Below are positions 1 to 9,260 of a stretch of 64,000 bases of DNA, one piece after another. Within the stretch, counting starts at the first letter, position 1; every line of letters starts with the position of its first letter. The notes beneath the pieces are model-generated. The model was given only the letters and a program-made list of their open reading frames with translations, searched no databases and was not told the DNA's origin. Made by a program: the position numbers and the translations under genes. Origin of the DNA: Bacteroides thetaiotaomicron VPI-5482 (lineage in GTDB: Bacteria > Bacteroidota > Bacteroidia > Bacteroidales > Bacteroidaceae); contig NC_004663.1 in assembly GCF_000011065.1 (NCBI RefSeq), positions 2,356,001 to 2,420,000 on the forward strand, written 5' to 3'.

Positions 1-1366
1 TATTCAACGTGTTGTTTTTATCCACATCATACTTCCAGGCAGATCCACCGGCCTGATCGTAGTTATTCATCGAGAATATCCCTATAACATTGTCAACAAA
101 CTCTCCGTCAAAGCTCTCTTTAAAAACGGGTATTGCAGGCAGAGAGGTGCCAAAGCCAAAAGCACGTTTCCGGATATCATTAATCAGATCGACACTTCCC
201 TGATTAGGACCATTCAGTTCATTCAATGCTTCCGCCTTAAATAACAACACTTCCGCATATCGGTCGAGTACCTTATCATTGCCTGCCCATGTACCTGTAG
301 CTTCAGGATCAATCCCATATTTCAAAGGCAAAGCGCCTACATCACCACTGGCTCTCAAATCAACTGTAGCACCGGACTTTGATGTATATTCGGCCTGTGC
401 CAAAGCTCTTCGCCGGTCATTTTCATCAAACGTATCATAGAATCCCCACGGCATCCGGTGTCCGGACCAGCCTTCAACGATGTTTCCAGAGGGTGAAGCG
501 TAGTCACCCGGCAAAATATTTGCATATGTATGATTACCATAATCTGCCAGTGGTTCAGCTCTCACAACAAACATCAGTTCTTTATTACCTTCGTTCTGAG
601 CTGAAAATATACTTGCATAATCCTTCTCCAGTTCATAGTAATTCAGACCGATAATCTCATTTGCCGTTTCGAGAGCATTCTGCCACTGCTTTTCATGCAT
701 ATAATATTTCAGTAAATAATGCAGGGCAGCTCCCTTTGTGATACGTCCGTATTCAGCTTGTTCTACCGGAAGTGCGTCGGCAGCAGCACGTAGTTCTGTC
801 GTCAGGAAAGTTCCGACTTCTTCAGACGTAGGTCTGTAAGGTTTATAATCCGGGTCCGGATTGATTGCCTGGTCGGCTTCCAGAATCATTGGCATAGGAC
901 CATAAAGCCGATATAAATCGAACATGAAAAAGGCTCTGAGCGCCCGGACCTCCGCAATATACAAGTCTTTCACCGACTGGGTTACCGGAGACTCTTCCAT
1001 TTTCGCTATCGTATAAGTGCAACGGGTGATATTAGGAGCAGTCCAGTTATAAAATCCTTTCACCATCTGGTCAGCATCCGTCCACGAACCATTCAGAAAA
1101 GCAACCCATGACCACTTGGTAGTCCATTCTTCGGTTGAAACTTCATCCATTACAAAAGAACTTCCATCACAAAACAAATAAGGTCCCCAGCCTTTTTGGC
1201 GTAATTCATAATAAAGGGCAACCGTTGCAGCCGAAAGGTCTGCAGGAGTATTAAACGCATTTCCAGTATCTACAACTCCATACAAGTGAGGTTCCAAGCT
1301 CCCCTCACAGGCTACAAACTGAATGCTTATAAATAGTAATAATAGTTTTTTAGCTAATTTCTTCAT
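1..1366 (-). CDS. SusD/RagB-family glycan-binding lipoprotein (partial)
   Basis: Reading leftward from an ATG at 1366, the frame stays open to the window edge (about 455 residues), so the C-terminus lies outside. The start (MKKLAKKLLLLFISI) is a lipoprotein signal peptide with Cys20 after FVA. The rest has the helical TPR-like pattern of SusD proteins, including a segment reading EVRALRAFFMFDLYRLYG and a late DLINDIRKRAFG. SusD proteins are outer-membrane surface lipoproteins that cap the SusC transporter and bind glycan. The gene starts 11 bp after the susC stop and is surely co-transcribed with it. The substrate cannot be read from this protein; the adjacent GH92 points to mannose-containing glycans. 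Confidence 0.93.
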   Translation of the reverse strand, partial: MKKLAKKLLLLFISIQFVACEGSLEPHLYGVVDTGNAFNTPADLSAATVALYYELRQKGWGPYLFCDGSSFVMDEVSTEEWTTKWSWVAFLNGSWTDADQMVKGFYNWTAPNITRCTYTIAKMEESPVTQSVKDLYIAEVRALRAFFMFDLYRLYGPMPMILEADQAINPDPDYKPYRPTSEEVGTFLTTELRAAADALPVEQAEYGRITKGAALHYLLKYYMHEKQWQNALETANEIIGLNYYELEKDYASIFSAQNEGNKELMFVVRAEPLADYGNHTYANILPGDYASPSGNIVEGWSGHRMPWGFYDTFDENDRRRALAQAEYTSKSGATVDLRASGDVGALPLKYGIDPEATGTWAGNDKVLDRYAEVLLFKAEALNELNGPNQGSVDLINDIRKRAFGFGTSLPAIPVFKESFDGEFVDNVIGIFSMNNYDQAGGSAWKYDVDKNNTLN

Positions 1367-1377
1367 GACATTCCAGT

Positions 1378-4300
1378 TTAAAATTTCACATCAAGTCCAA
1401 ATGAAAAAGTCTTCTGTTGAGGATATGACGCCCGGTCGTTTTCAACTTCCGGATCGAGTCCTTTATATCCGGTAAACGTCAGCAGATTCTGACCGGAAAA
1501 GTAAAATCTTACTTTCAACTTATCAGCTTTAAACAGTCTGCTCAAATCATATCCCAACGTTACGCTCTTCAGACGTAAATATGTATTCTTCTCCCAGTTC
1601 GGAGCACCGTAGCTATCATAGCTGTTCACTTCGCCACTAGGCATAGCAGAACTCATGTTGTCGGAAGTCCAACGATTTTTTATATCCGCCAAAAAGTTAT
1701 TATTGTCTTTCAGCCTCTGGATGCCGTTTCCACCATACACCCCGTGTTCTACCTGAGTGTAAGGATAGGAGTATCCGCCAACCGAAGCATAAAGATAGAT
1801 ATTCAGATCAAATCCTTTGTACCGGAAATCATTCGAGAATCCCATAGTAAACTTCGGTGCACGTGTCCCCAGATATACGACATCTGCCTGGTCTATTTTC
1901 CCATCAGGCTTTCCTGTCAGATTCCCTTCCTCATCGAGTCCGTTCACATCTTTATATTTGCGCTGTCCCGGTAACAAGTCCGGCATAGCCGGCGTATCTT
2001 CACCCGCCTGCTTTATACCGTCCGGAATCAGCGTATAGATAGCACTTACCGGATCGTTTTCTTTGACATAAGGAGCCAGGATTACTTTCGGATCACGTTC
2101 TTTCCATCTGTCACGATAGGAAGTATACGTCAATGTCGATTCCCAATGTAACGGTCCTTCCAGGTTCACTGTATTCAGCGTCAGTTCAAAACCGGTACTT
2201 TTTGTTTTTCCAATGTTGGACCATATACCGGTAGTGACAGCTGTATGCGGCAGCGAACGCCAGCTCAGCAGGTCTTTTACCTCTTTAAAGAAAACATCTA
2301 CACTACCATTGATACGATTCCGGAAGAAACCGAAATCCAGTCCGAAGTTAACTTCTGTAGTCGTTTCCCACTTTAAATCAGGATTACCGAACTTTCCCAG
2401 ATTTACTCCTCTCTTTTCTGTATCTCCCAGATAATAATTTCTGCCGTCAAAGGCAAAGTACTCGGAAGCAGCATCGTTAGGCAGATTTTCATTACCCACC
2501 TGTCCCATGCTGACACGCAACTTGGCATCGGAGAGCCAGTTGACATCTTTCAGAAAATCTTCCTGATTCATTCTCCACGCAAATGCTCCCGAAGGAAAGA
2601 AAGCATAACGGTTGTTCTTTCCAAAACGGTCGCTACCATCGATACGGGCAGTAAAAGTAAACAGATACTTGTCTTTGAAAGAGTATTGGGCACGACCAAA
2701 ATAAGAAGCCAACACGTGTTTATTTTTATAAGAACTGACCACCGGACGCGTTTCACCTGCCTGTAGTTTATAATACATCAACGCATCAGACATAAATCCC
2801 ATAGCACGTGCATACGCTCCGTCATCATTCTGCACCTGATACGAATATCCCAGTAATGCAAGAAGTTTATGTCTCTCCTTGAAAGTCTTCTGAAAATTGA
2901 AAACCATATCTGCCACATAGTCTTCACGGTTGGCGGAATTGATATTCGCATCTCCATTCACACTACTTCCATATTTCGTAGTCATCGGATAGTAGCTATG
3001 GCGGGACCCGTCGCGGATATCCGCACCGGCAGACAGTTTCAACCAGAGCACATCTTTTATAAAATAGAAATTAGTGAATGCTGTTGCCAGAAAACGCTTG
3101 GTCTTTGTCTCATCCTCAATGTCGAGATAAGACAAAGGATGATTGAGCAATGCCTGCTTAGGATCTTCCATCCATTTGCCGGTCGTCGGGTCTCGTTCCG
3201 CCTTCACTGTCGGACTATAACTTAACGCCGATTCAATAATACCTGCCGTACTGTCATATCCTCCCCCCAGTGTCGCATTCTGATCGACTACATAAGAGGC
3301 TGTGGCAGAAATACCATAATCCCACCATTTCGTTATTTTATGGTCCAGATTATAACGGAAGCTATAGCGTTTATAACCGGATGTTTTCACCACTCCTTTC
3401 TGATCGAAGTAGTTCAGCGAAATCAATGATCTCATCTTTTCATTACCATAAGTCACTGTGAGGTTATGTTGCTGGATAAGACCTGTACGGGTAATCATAT
3501 CATACCAGTTGGTCCCTTTTCCGGCTTTTGCTATTTCTTCATCCGTGTACATAGGCACATAAGGGCTGACAGCACCCGGATCTGTATTCCCATAAGGATA
3601 TACCAGATTCTGCATTAAATACTGTTCTTTATAGTAACTGTTCTGAGTAGTCATTAACTCTCCGGCCGTCAATAATTCCGGTCGTTTATTTATAGTCTGA
3701 AACGACATATTCATGTTATACTCTACTTTCGTATCCTGAGTACCTCTTTTTGTCGTAATCAGAACAACTCCATTAGCACCCCGCGCACCATAAATGGCAG
3801 TTGCCGAAGCGTCCTTCAAAATCTCTATGGATTCGATATCGTTAGGGTTAATACTGCTCAAAGGGCTGTTGCTTCCTGCCGTCCACTGATTACCGCTTCC
3901 CGGATTGACACCGGCATTCACTATGGGGAAACCATCGACCACATACAGCGGATCATTCCCCGCACCGGTAGAAGCCGCACCCCGAATCAGAACTTCAATA
4001 CCACCACCGGGCTGTGCACTCCCCTGTTTTACAGTAAGTCCTGCCGCACGTCCCATCAACATTTCAGAGAAGTTCGGTGAAGCTGCTTTATTGAGTTTCT
4101 CAGACTTTACAGAAACAATCGAAGCATTCAAGTCACTTTTCTTCATTGTACCGTATCCCACTACCACAACTTCATCCAGCAATTCTTGCTTTTCATACAA
4201 AACGATGGATAAATCTGTCTGATTTCCAACTTTCACTTCCAGAGGCTGATAGCCGATGTAAGACAGTTCCAATACCGCTCCCGGTGATACTTCCAACGTA

Positions 4301-4737
4301 AACTTCGCATTTATATCCGATACCGTTCCGTTAGTTGTCCCTTTCTCCTTGATGGTAACACCGATAATAGGCTCGCCGTTAACATCATTCACCACACCTG
4401 TGATCTTACGCTTTTTACCATCCTTTGAAGTATTCTGCCTGGCTTGTCCTTTCTGAACAATTACATTCTTCCCTTTCACTTCATAGACAACGTCTTGTCC
4501 GTACAATATCTGATCGATAGCCTCATTCAGCTCTTTCGCCTTTACAGTTATAATCTTCTTTGTATCCAGATCTCCGACTTTATAAACGAAAGAATATCCG
4601 CTTTTATTCTTCAACTGGGTCATTGCTTCTTTCACTGAAACGTTATCCATTTTCAATGAAACAGCCTGGGCTAGTATTGCTATGTTAAGGCAAAACAGAG
4701 CCATGACCATTAATATGGCCTTCTTCCTGTAATTCAT
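1378..4737 (-). CDS. SusC/RagA-family TonB-dependent outer-membrane transporter with STN signalling domain
   Basis: 1119 residues. Order: signal peptide (about 1-24); a secretin/TonB short N-terminal (STN) domain at about 25-95, with KNKSGYSFVYKVGDLDTKKI; a carboxypeptidase-regulatory-like beta-sandwich at about 108-175 (GVVNDVNGEPIIGVTIKEKG); a TonB-box-like stretch (LLDEVVVVGYG) followed by the plug; and a 22-strand barrel ending in the terminal aromatic F of outer-membrane proteins. The STN domain marks transporters that report ligand to a FecR-type anti-sigma factor, and such a pair lies immediately upstream (5009-6683). TonB energy drives import of oligosaccharide into the periplasm. The 270-bp leader between the anti-sigma gene and this start holds a predicted antisense RNA on the other strand. 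Confidence 0.96.
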   Translation of the reverse strand: MNYRKKAILMVMALFCLNIAILAQAVSLKMDNVSVKEAMTQLKNKSGYSFVYKVGDLDTKKIITVKAKELNEAIDQILYGQDVVYEVKGKNVIVQKGQARQNTSKDGKKRKITGVVNDVNGEPIIGVTIKEKGTTNGTVSDINAKFTLEVSPGAVLELSYIGYQPLEVKVGNQTDLSIVLYEKQELLDEVVVVGYGTMKKSDLNASIVSVKSEKLNKAASPNFSEMLMGRAAGLTVKQGSAQPGGGIEVLIRGAASTGAGNDPLYVVDGFPIVNAGVNPGSGNQWTAGSNSPLSSINPNDIESIEILKDASATAIYGARGANGVVLITTKRGTQDTKVEYNMNMSFQTINKRPELLTAGELMTTQNSYYKEQYLMQNLVYPYGNTDPGAVSPYVPMYTDEEIAKAGKGTNWYDMITRTGLIQQHNLTVTYGNEKMRSLISLNYFDQKGVVKTSGYKRYSFRYNLDHKITKWWDYGISATASYVVDQNATLGGGYDSTAGIIESALSYSPTVKAERDPTTGKWMEDPKQALLNHPLSYLDIEDETKTKRFLATAFTNFYFIKDVLWLKLSAGADIRDGSRHSYYPMTTKYGSSVNGDANINSANREDYVADMVFNFQKTFKERHKLLALLGYSYQVQNDDGAYARAMGFMSDALMYYKLQAGETRPVVSSYKNKHVLASYFGRAQYSFKDKYLFTFTARIDGSDRFGKNNRYAFFPSGAFAWRMNQEDFLKDVNWLSDAKLRVSMGQVGNENLPNDAASEYFAFDGRNYYLGDTEKRGVNLGKFGNPDLKWETTTEVNFGLDFGFFRNRINGSVDVFFKEVKDLLSWRSLPHTAVTTGIWSNIGKTKSTGFELTLNTVNLEGPLHWESTLTYTSYRDRWKERDPKVILAPYVKENDPVSAIYTLIPDGIKQAGEDTPAMPDLLPGQRKYKDVNGLDEEGNLTGKPDGKIDQADVVYLGTRAPKFTMGFSNDFRYKGFDLNIYLYASVGGYSYPYTQVEHGVYGGNGIQRLKDNNNFLADIKNRWTSDNMSSAMPSGEVNSYDSYGAPNWEKNTYLRLKSVTLGYDLSRLFKADKLKVRFYFSGQNLLTFTGYKGLDPEVENDRASYPQQKTFSFGLDVKF

Positions 4738-4774
4738 AAAATAAACAAATTATTAATTAAAACTTGAATAACTC

Positions 4775-4805
4775 GTTTTAAAAGAGATGTATTTTGCTAA
4801 CTTTG
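4775..4805 (+). promoter_or_regulatory. Bacteroides-type promoter of the susC-leader antisense RNA
   Basis: The plus strand has TAACTTTG at 4798-4805, matching the Bacteroides -7 consensus TAnnTTTG and followed by C. A T-rich GTTT lies 19 bp upstream at 4775-4778, in place of the -33 TTTG. Transcription would start near 4812. It faces away from susC, which is on the minus strand, so it cannot serve that gene. Confidence 0.6.
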
Positions 4806-4811
4806 CACATT

Positions 4812-4897
4812 CTCTTTTGAAAACATATTCACACTAGATGATTGTTGAAAGAAGAGATTCAAGGAGCCGGGAGATGTCCGAAATCTTCCGGTTTTTT
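4812..4897 (+). ncRNA. Predicted cis-antisense small RNA opposite the susC leader (DonS-like)
   Basis: A promoter-like TAACTTTG ends at 4805. A 9-bp hairpin at 4867-4891 (CCGGGAGAT paired with ATCTTCCGG, one G-U) is followed by six T at 4892-4897. This makes an intrinsic terminator that works on the plus strand only. Together they define a transcript of about 86 nt lying wholly inside the susC 5' leader on the opposite strand. From established work (recalled), DonS of B. fragilis is a short antisense RNA in exactly this position between anti-sigma and susC genes, and represses its locus; similar RNAs were proposed for many PULs. Function here is inferred from position and signals. Confidence 0.68.
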
Positions 4898-5008
4898 ATT
4901 TGTCTCTCCTTATTTGTCAGCTAAAGATTATTCTGTATTTTTCTCTTTATTCATACTTTTCATTTTTTAAGGTTAAACAATCATAGCATTATAATCTCTG
5001 GTAACCGG

Positions 5009-6022
5009 TTAATAGATAGTTATATTACGTTCTTCAATCTTATATTGCATTTTTTCCGTAGAAGCCAGTGCTTCCAGTACTTCCTGGATATTTTGTTCGC
5101 GACGAACGAAGTTGCCATAGAAGCGGAATGTTTTTAAGGAATCATTGGCTATGTGAATCTTTACATTATAGCTGCGTTCCAGTTCTTTAGCGATATCCGG
5201 CAAGAGTTCTTCATCAAAAAACAAGTAACCGTCCGTCCACTGAGACGCATTGGATGCGGTAACCGACTCTACAGTCAAAAGCCCGTTCGCCTTATTTAAT
5301 ACGGCCCTTTCATCAGGTGAAAGGACAGCTTCTTTTTCTTCTCTCAACAAGTTGTTCAATCCGACCTTACCTTCCAACAAAGAAACGACCACTTCATGAT
5401 CTTCCGGATAGTCACGGAAATTGAATTTTGTTCCCAACACCTGTAATTGCAGATCTTTAGTCTTTACGAAAAAGGGAATCTTCTCATTCCGCTTTACCTC
5501 AAAATATCCTTCCCCTTCCAGTTCTACTTTTCGGTTATCGACACCAAACCCCTGCGAGTATGTCATGCGTGAACCGGCATTAAGCCAGACCAATGTGCCA
5601 TCCGGCAAATAAAGTTTTGTTTTTGATCCTAAAGGGGCTTCTACCGAAATATCTGCAAAAGTATCTTTCACATTCACCTCTCCCTGCCAATAAGAAATAC
5701 ATCCCACCGCTATTATGATTGCAACAACCGCAGCATAACGCCACAACGCTGACAGGCTAAAACCTCGACGGGAAGTGCTCTGAATTTCCTTCTGACTTTC
5801 GACACGGTTTCTAAAATTCTCAAACGCTTTATCCTTATCATAGACAGATGCGGCCTCACGACTTACAGCTGAAAACCAGATCTCCCGCTGACGGATAAAA
5901 TATTGCTGATTTTCAGCCGATGCGGCAATCCATGTTTTTAGTTCATCTAAAGCATTCTTATCCAGACCTTCAGTCAGATAGTTGGCAATCAGTTCATCAA
6001 TATGTTTATTTTCTTCTTCCAT
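5009..6022 (-). CDS. FecR-family anti-sigma factor
   Basis: 337 residues. The N-terminal cytoplasmic part (about 1-90, starting MEEENKHIDELIANYLTEGL) would hold the sigma factor. A single membrane segment spans about 94-111 (WRYAAVVAIIIAVGCISYW). The periplasmic FecR domain covers about 115-230 (APLGSKTKLYLPDGTLVWLNAGS and FEVKRNEKIPFFV), and a DUF4974-like C-terminus (about 260-337) resembles the secretin short domain that touches SusC's STN. It senses the liganded SusC and releases the ECF sigma factor encoded just upstream. The 70-bp gap after the sigma gene and common strand indicate one operon. Length is normal for the family. Confidence 0.95.
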   Translation of the reverse strand: MEEENKHIDELIANYLTEGLDKNALDELKTWIAASAENQQYFIRQREIWFSAVSREAASVYDKDKAFENFRNRVESQKEIQSTSRRGFSLSALWRYAAVVAIIIAVGCISYWQGEVNVKDTFADISVEAPLGSKTKLYLPDGTLVWLNAGSRMTYSQGFGVDNRKVELEGEGYFEVKRNEKIPFFVKTKDLQLQVLGTKFNFRDYPEDHEVVVSLLEGKVGLNNLLREEKEAVLSPDERAVLNKANGLLTVESVTASNASQWTDGYLFFDEELLPDIAKELERSYNVKIHIANDSLKTFRFYGNFVRREQNIQEVLEALASTEKMQYKIEERNITIY

Positions 6023-6092
6023 ATTTATGCTTTCTATAAAGGAGACAGTTGTTTTTTAATTAAGGGTAGTCAGAAAATGATTTTTTTTCGCT

Positions 6093-6683
6093 TTACCTGA
6101 AAAAAAATAGTAATAGAGAAATCAGGTACTTACTCAAATGAGCGTGTAAAGAAGCTAAAGCATTCTTTATATGATACTTAACTGTATTAATAGATATTCC
6201 CAGTTCACCGGAAATTTCTTCGTATGATTTTCCTTCAAAGCGACTTTTAGCAAAAACCCGACGGCATTCGTCCGGCAATTTATCGATAGCCTTATATATT
6301 TCGTTTTCAAGTTCACGTTCCAGTAAAATACCTAACGGATGCGAATCGGACAGTATGATTTTATCATCCGTTATCTCATCGGGCATAAGAGCAGAAAATG
6401 CTATTTCTCTCTTTTCACGTTCCGAATTAAGATAGTTAATGCAACGATTACGGACAGCTCTCAGCAGGTAACTACGGATAGAGACTGAAATATCCAAAGT
6501 CTCACGTATCTCCCATAAATGAAAGATAGTATCTCCTACAATGGTTTCGGAAAGGAACTGATCTTTTAGATAACCATTGGCAACATAACAGAGCAGGGCA
6601 TAGTGATGATCATATATGTAACGATAAGCATTTTCATTGCCTATCTTCAGTTGTTCCACTATTAAAGTTTCAGTATTCTCCAT
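6093..6683 (-). CDS. ECF RNA polymerase sigma-70 factor (Bacteroides PUL type)
   Basis: 196 residues. Region 2 lies at about 15-85 (YIYDHHYALLCYVANGYL, then VGDTIFHLWE), and region 4 at about 130-185 with the helix-turn-helix SYEEISGELGISINTVKYH. It directs RNA polymerase to the susC operon when freed from the FecR protein encoded 70 bp downstream. The C-terminal tail (KYLISLLLFFFR) is unusually hydrophobic, produced by a poly-T/A run near the stop; this may be real or drift at the gene end. Its promoter region shares a 20-base block with the GH92 gene upstream (see 6709-6729). Confidence 0.95.
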   Translation of the reverse strand: MENTETLIVEQLKIGNENAYRYIYDHHYALLCYVANGYLKDQFLSETIVGDTIFHLWEIRETLDISVSIRSYLLRAVRNRCINYLNSEREKREIAFSALMPDEITDDKIILSDSHPLGILLERELENEIYKAIDKLPDECRRVFAKSRFEGKSYEEISGELGISINTVKYHIKNALASLHAHLSKYLISLLLFFFR

Positions 6684-6708
6684 GAATGTACCAGTCAGAT
6701 TAATAGCA

Positions 6709-6729
6709 CAAATTTAGAGAATTATTCGA
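6709..6729 (-). promoter_or_regulatory. Promoter of the ECF sigma gene with shared operator-like block
   Basis: On the minus strand TAAATTTG (6709-6716 read in reverse) fits the -7 box, 26 bp before the ATG. Directly upstream of it lies GAATAATTCTC, half of a dyad. The plus-strand block ACAAATTTAGAGAATWATTC recurs at the same distance before the GH92 start (9029-9048), so both genes probably respond to the same factor. Confidence 0.55.
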
Positions 6730-6752
6730 ATTTAAAGCATATAAAGCCAAAA

Positions 6753-6783
6753 ATCCCTCCAAAGAAAAAAACTTTGGAGGGAT
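6753..6783 (-). terminator. Intrinsic terminator after the GH92 gene
   Basis: A perfect 12-bp stem (ATCCCTCCAAAG with CTTTGGAGGGAT) around a loop of seven A/T is followed on the minus strand by a T run. It separates the GH92 transcript from the sigma gene. Confidence 0.85.
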
Positions 6784-6809
6784 CTTCTTTATACTACTCT
6801 GTATACAGT

Positions 6810-9002
6810 CTATTTCATCTTATATACGAGTGTACCACCTTTCAGAATATCTTCATGAGAAATCGTATTCTTTGTATAAGGTTCGCCATTCAGCGTGATA
6901 CTATCCACATATTTATGTTCCTTCGATAAGTTTTCAGCGATCACAGTAAAGGTCTTTCCATCAGCCAGATGTAGCACAATCTTCGGTAACTGAGGAGCTC
7001 CGAATACATAATCACCGCTTACCGGATCTACCGGATAGAAACCCATTGCACTGAACATATACCATGCGGACATCTGACCACAGTCATCATTACCACAAAG
7101 TCCGTCAGGCTTGTTCTTATATTGAGTATCAAAGATTTCACGGATTAGTTCCTGTGTACGTTCCGGACGCCCTGCCAAAGCATATAAATAAGTAACATGA
7201 TGACTGGGCTCATTACCATGTGCATACTGTCCGATCAAACCTGTCACATCAGCCTGGGTTGTTTCCAGTTTCACTGTAAACAGGGAATCCAGCTTGTTCA
7301 GGAAAGGTTCTTCTCCACCAAAGAGAGCAATCAAACCGGGAACATCGTGTTGCACATGCCAGGTATATTGCCATGCATTTCCTTCCGTATAGTCACCGCC
7401 TGTACTTTCCGCATGTCCTACATCACTAGGATTAAACGGAGATTTCCAGGTTCCGTCAGCTTTACGCGGACGCATAAAATTCGTCTGTGAATCGAATAAG
7501 TTCTTATAATAATCTGCACGTTTCGCAAAGTAAGCAGCATCTTCTTCTTTTCCCATACGACGGGCCATGTCAGCTGCCGCATAATCGTCATATACCGATT
7601 CCAGAGTTGAAGAGACGGATTCTGCTTTTGTCAGGTCGGTCGGAAAATATCCGTATTTCGTATACACTTCCCAGTCGGACTTCAACGGATGAGATACAGT
7701 CTGTGTCTTCTTCACCATATTGAAAGCACGTTCCGCATCAAAACCACGGAAACCTTTTCGGTAGGCTTCAGCAATAACAGATACACCATGATTGCCGATC
7801 ATACAGAAGTTTTCTTTTCCCCACAATGCCCAAATAGGCAGGAAGCCTTGTACTTCACCTTGTTCTATCAATGAATTAACAAAATCATCCACACGTTCGG
7901 GAACCATTAATGTATAGAATGGATGAGCGGCACGATAAGTATCCCATAAAGAGAAGGTTGAATAGAATGTTCCTGTTCCGGCCTTCACAATCGAATCGGC
8001 AGCATTACGATACATACCGTCTACGTCTGAAATCTGGTTAGGCTGAATCAGTGCGTGATAGAAACAAGTATAGAAATTCGTCTTTTCATCATCCGTACCC
8101 TCTACGTCCATGCGACTCAGATAGCTGTTCCATTCGTCATGGGCAGCCAGCTTCACACCGTCAAAGTTCCAGTCTGGTATTTCAGCCTGCAAGTTCTTCT
8201 TTGCTCCCTCTACGCTGGTAGTCGAAAGGGCCACCTTCATCATCAGTTCATCTCCCGGCTTCAAGTCGAAAGTAGCAATGATTCGCTTTCCTTTCTCAGT
8301 TTCTCCCATCGGAAGGTAAAGCGAATCTATTACCGGACGATTAAACTTCATCACAAAGAAGTAGTCCTGATCAACCCAGACCGTGTTATTCACGTGTCCG
8401 GCCAGCGTCTGAGCATCTTCCCAGTTCACCTCGCAACTATTCACTTGTGAATGATATTGTTCTTCTCTCCAGGCAGGTCCGTGCTGCAAGTCAATCAGCA
8501 GAGAAGCTGAATCCGCTTTATGATATGTATAACGATGAAGAGCTGCATGGATAGAAGCAGTCAGTTCCGCCTTTACCTGCGGATCGGATAATTCGACTGT
8601 ATAATATCCCGGAGTAGCAGCTTCCTTGTCTTTCGGGAAATGGCTGCGGTAAGCATCCCATGCACGAGCACGGGTACCGGTAACTGGCATCACCAGAATA
8701 TCCCCCAAATCCATACATCCGGTTCCGTTCAGATGAGTCTGAGTGAAGCCCCAGATCAGAGAGTCCTGATAAGTATATTCCGAACAATATCTCCAACCTA
8801 CTGCACCCGTCACCGGACTGGTCTGTATCATTCCGAAAGGATAGCAAGCTCCGGGGAATGTATGCCCATTGTCAGCAGCACCAATAAAGGTATTCACATA
8901 CTGGGTGTAATCTTTCGTTTCCGCTTGCTCCGTCGGAGAACAGGAAGTGTACATAAACAGTCCCGCCAAAGCAACGGCCATCACAGGGGATTTTCTTTTC
9001 AT
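6810..9002 (-). CDS. GH92 alpha-mannosidase lipoprotein
   Basis: 730 residues from the ATG at 9002; an in-frame ATG at 9011 would add three residues. The start at 9002 gives a 28-bp gap to the -7 box, matching the neighbouring sigma gene. A lipoprotein signal ends at Cys21 (FMYTSC). The N-terminal beta-sandwich begins YVNTFIGAADNGHTFPGACYPFGM. The (alpha/alpha)6 domain carries the GH92 hallmark GNDDCGQMSAWYMFSAMGFY near residue 640. GH92 enzymes are calcium-dependent exo-alpha-mannosidases acting on N-glycans or yeast mannan; the linkage cannot be told by eye. It sits upstream of, but is terminator-separated from, the ECF sigma gene. Confidence 0.95.
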   Translation of the reverse strand: MKRKSPVMAVALAGLFMYTSCSPTEQAETKDYTQYVNTFIGAADNGHTFPGACYPFGMIQTSPVTGAVGWRYCSEYTYQDSLIWGFTQTHLNGTGCMDLGDILVMPVTGTRARAWDAYRSHFPKDKEAATPGYYTVELSDPQVKAELTASIHAALHRYTYHKADSASLLIDLQHGPAWREEQYHSQVNSCEVNWEDAQTLAGHVNNTVWVDQDYFFVMKFNRPVIDSLYLPMGETEKGKRIIATFDLKPGDELMMKVALSTTSVEGAKKNLQAEIPDWNFDGVKLAAHDEWNSYLSRMDVEGTDDEKTNFYTCFYHALIQPNQISDVDGMYRNAADSIVKAGTGTFYSTFSLWDTYRAAHPFYTLMVPERVDDFVNSLIEQGEVQGFLPIWALWGKENFCMIGNHGVSVIAEAYRKGFRGFDAERAFNMVKKTQTVSHPLKSDWEVYTKYGYFPTDLTKAESVSSTLESVYDDYAAADMARRMGKEEDAAYFAKRADYYKNLFDSQTNFMRPRKADGTWKSPFNPSDVGHAESTGGDYTEGNAWQYTWHVQHDVPGLIALFGGEEPFLNKLDSLFTVKLETTQADVTGLIGQYAHGNEPSHHVTYLYALAGRPERTQELIREIFDTQYKNKPDGLCGNDDCGQMSAWYMFSAMGFYPVDPVSGDYVFGAPQLPKIVLHLADGKTFTVIAENLSKEHKYVDSITLNGEPYTKNTISHEDILKGGTLVYKMK

Positions 9003-9029
9003 GATAATCATAATGTTAAGTTAATGCTA

Positions 9030-9050
9030 CAAATTTAGAGAATAATTCTC
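9030..9050 (-). promoter_or_regulatory. GH92 promoter with GAGAA-TTCTC dyad
   Basis: The minus-strand TAAATTTG (9030-9037) is the -7 box. Immediately upstream is the palindrome GAGAATAATTCTC (9038-9050). The block is shared with the sigma-gene promoter at 6709-6729, so it could be a common operator. Confidence 0.55.
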
Positions 9051-9212
9051 AATGCTACACTAAAATACAATAGAAAAATGGTCCCCAAGTCCGATCATTC
9101 AAAATTTATATCTACCCTGTTCCGGGCAGCATTCTAAAAGCAAATAAACCTGATTCATTGTGACAAAACAAAAATTCGCACGACTTATTGAATAAATATC
9201 AACTCAATTATT

Positions 9213-9220
9213 TATCTTTG
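9213..9220 (+). promoter_or_regulatory. -7 box upstream of sppA
   Basis: TATCTTTG fits the Bacteroides -7 consensus, 40 bp before the sppA start. No clean TTTG is seen at -33; ATTG at 9187-9190 is the nearest candidate. Confidence 0.45.
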
Positions 9221-9260
9221 TTAGCTTTAAAACAAGCTGACTCAAAAAAACAATAGTATA

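Noticed and set aside
4867..4897. Hairpin as attenuator of susC
   Set aside because: The T run follows on the plus strand only; on the susC strand it has no terminator tail.
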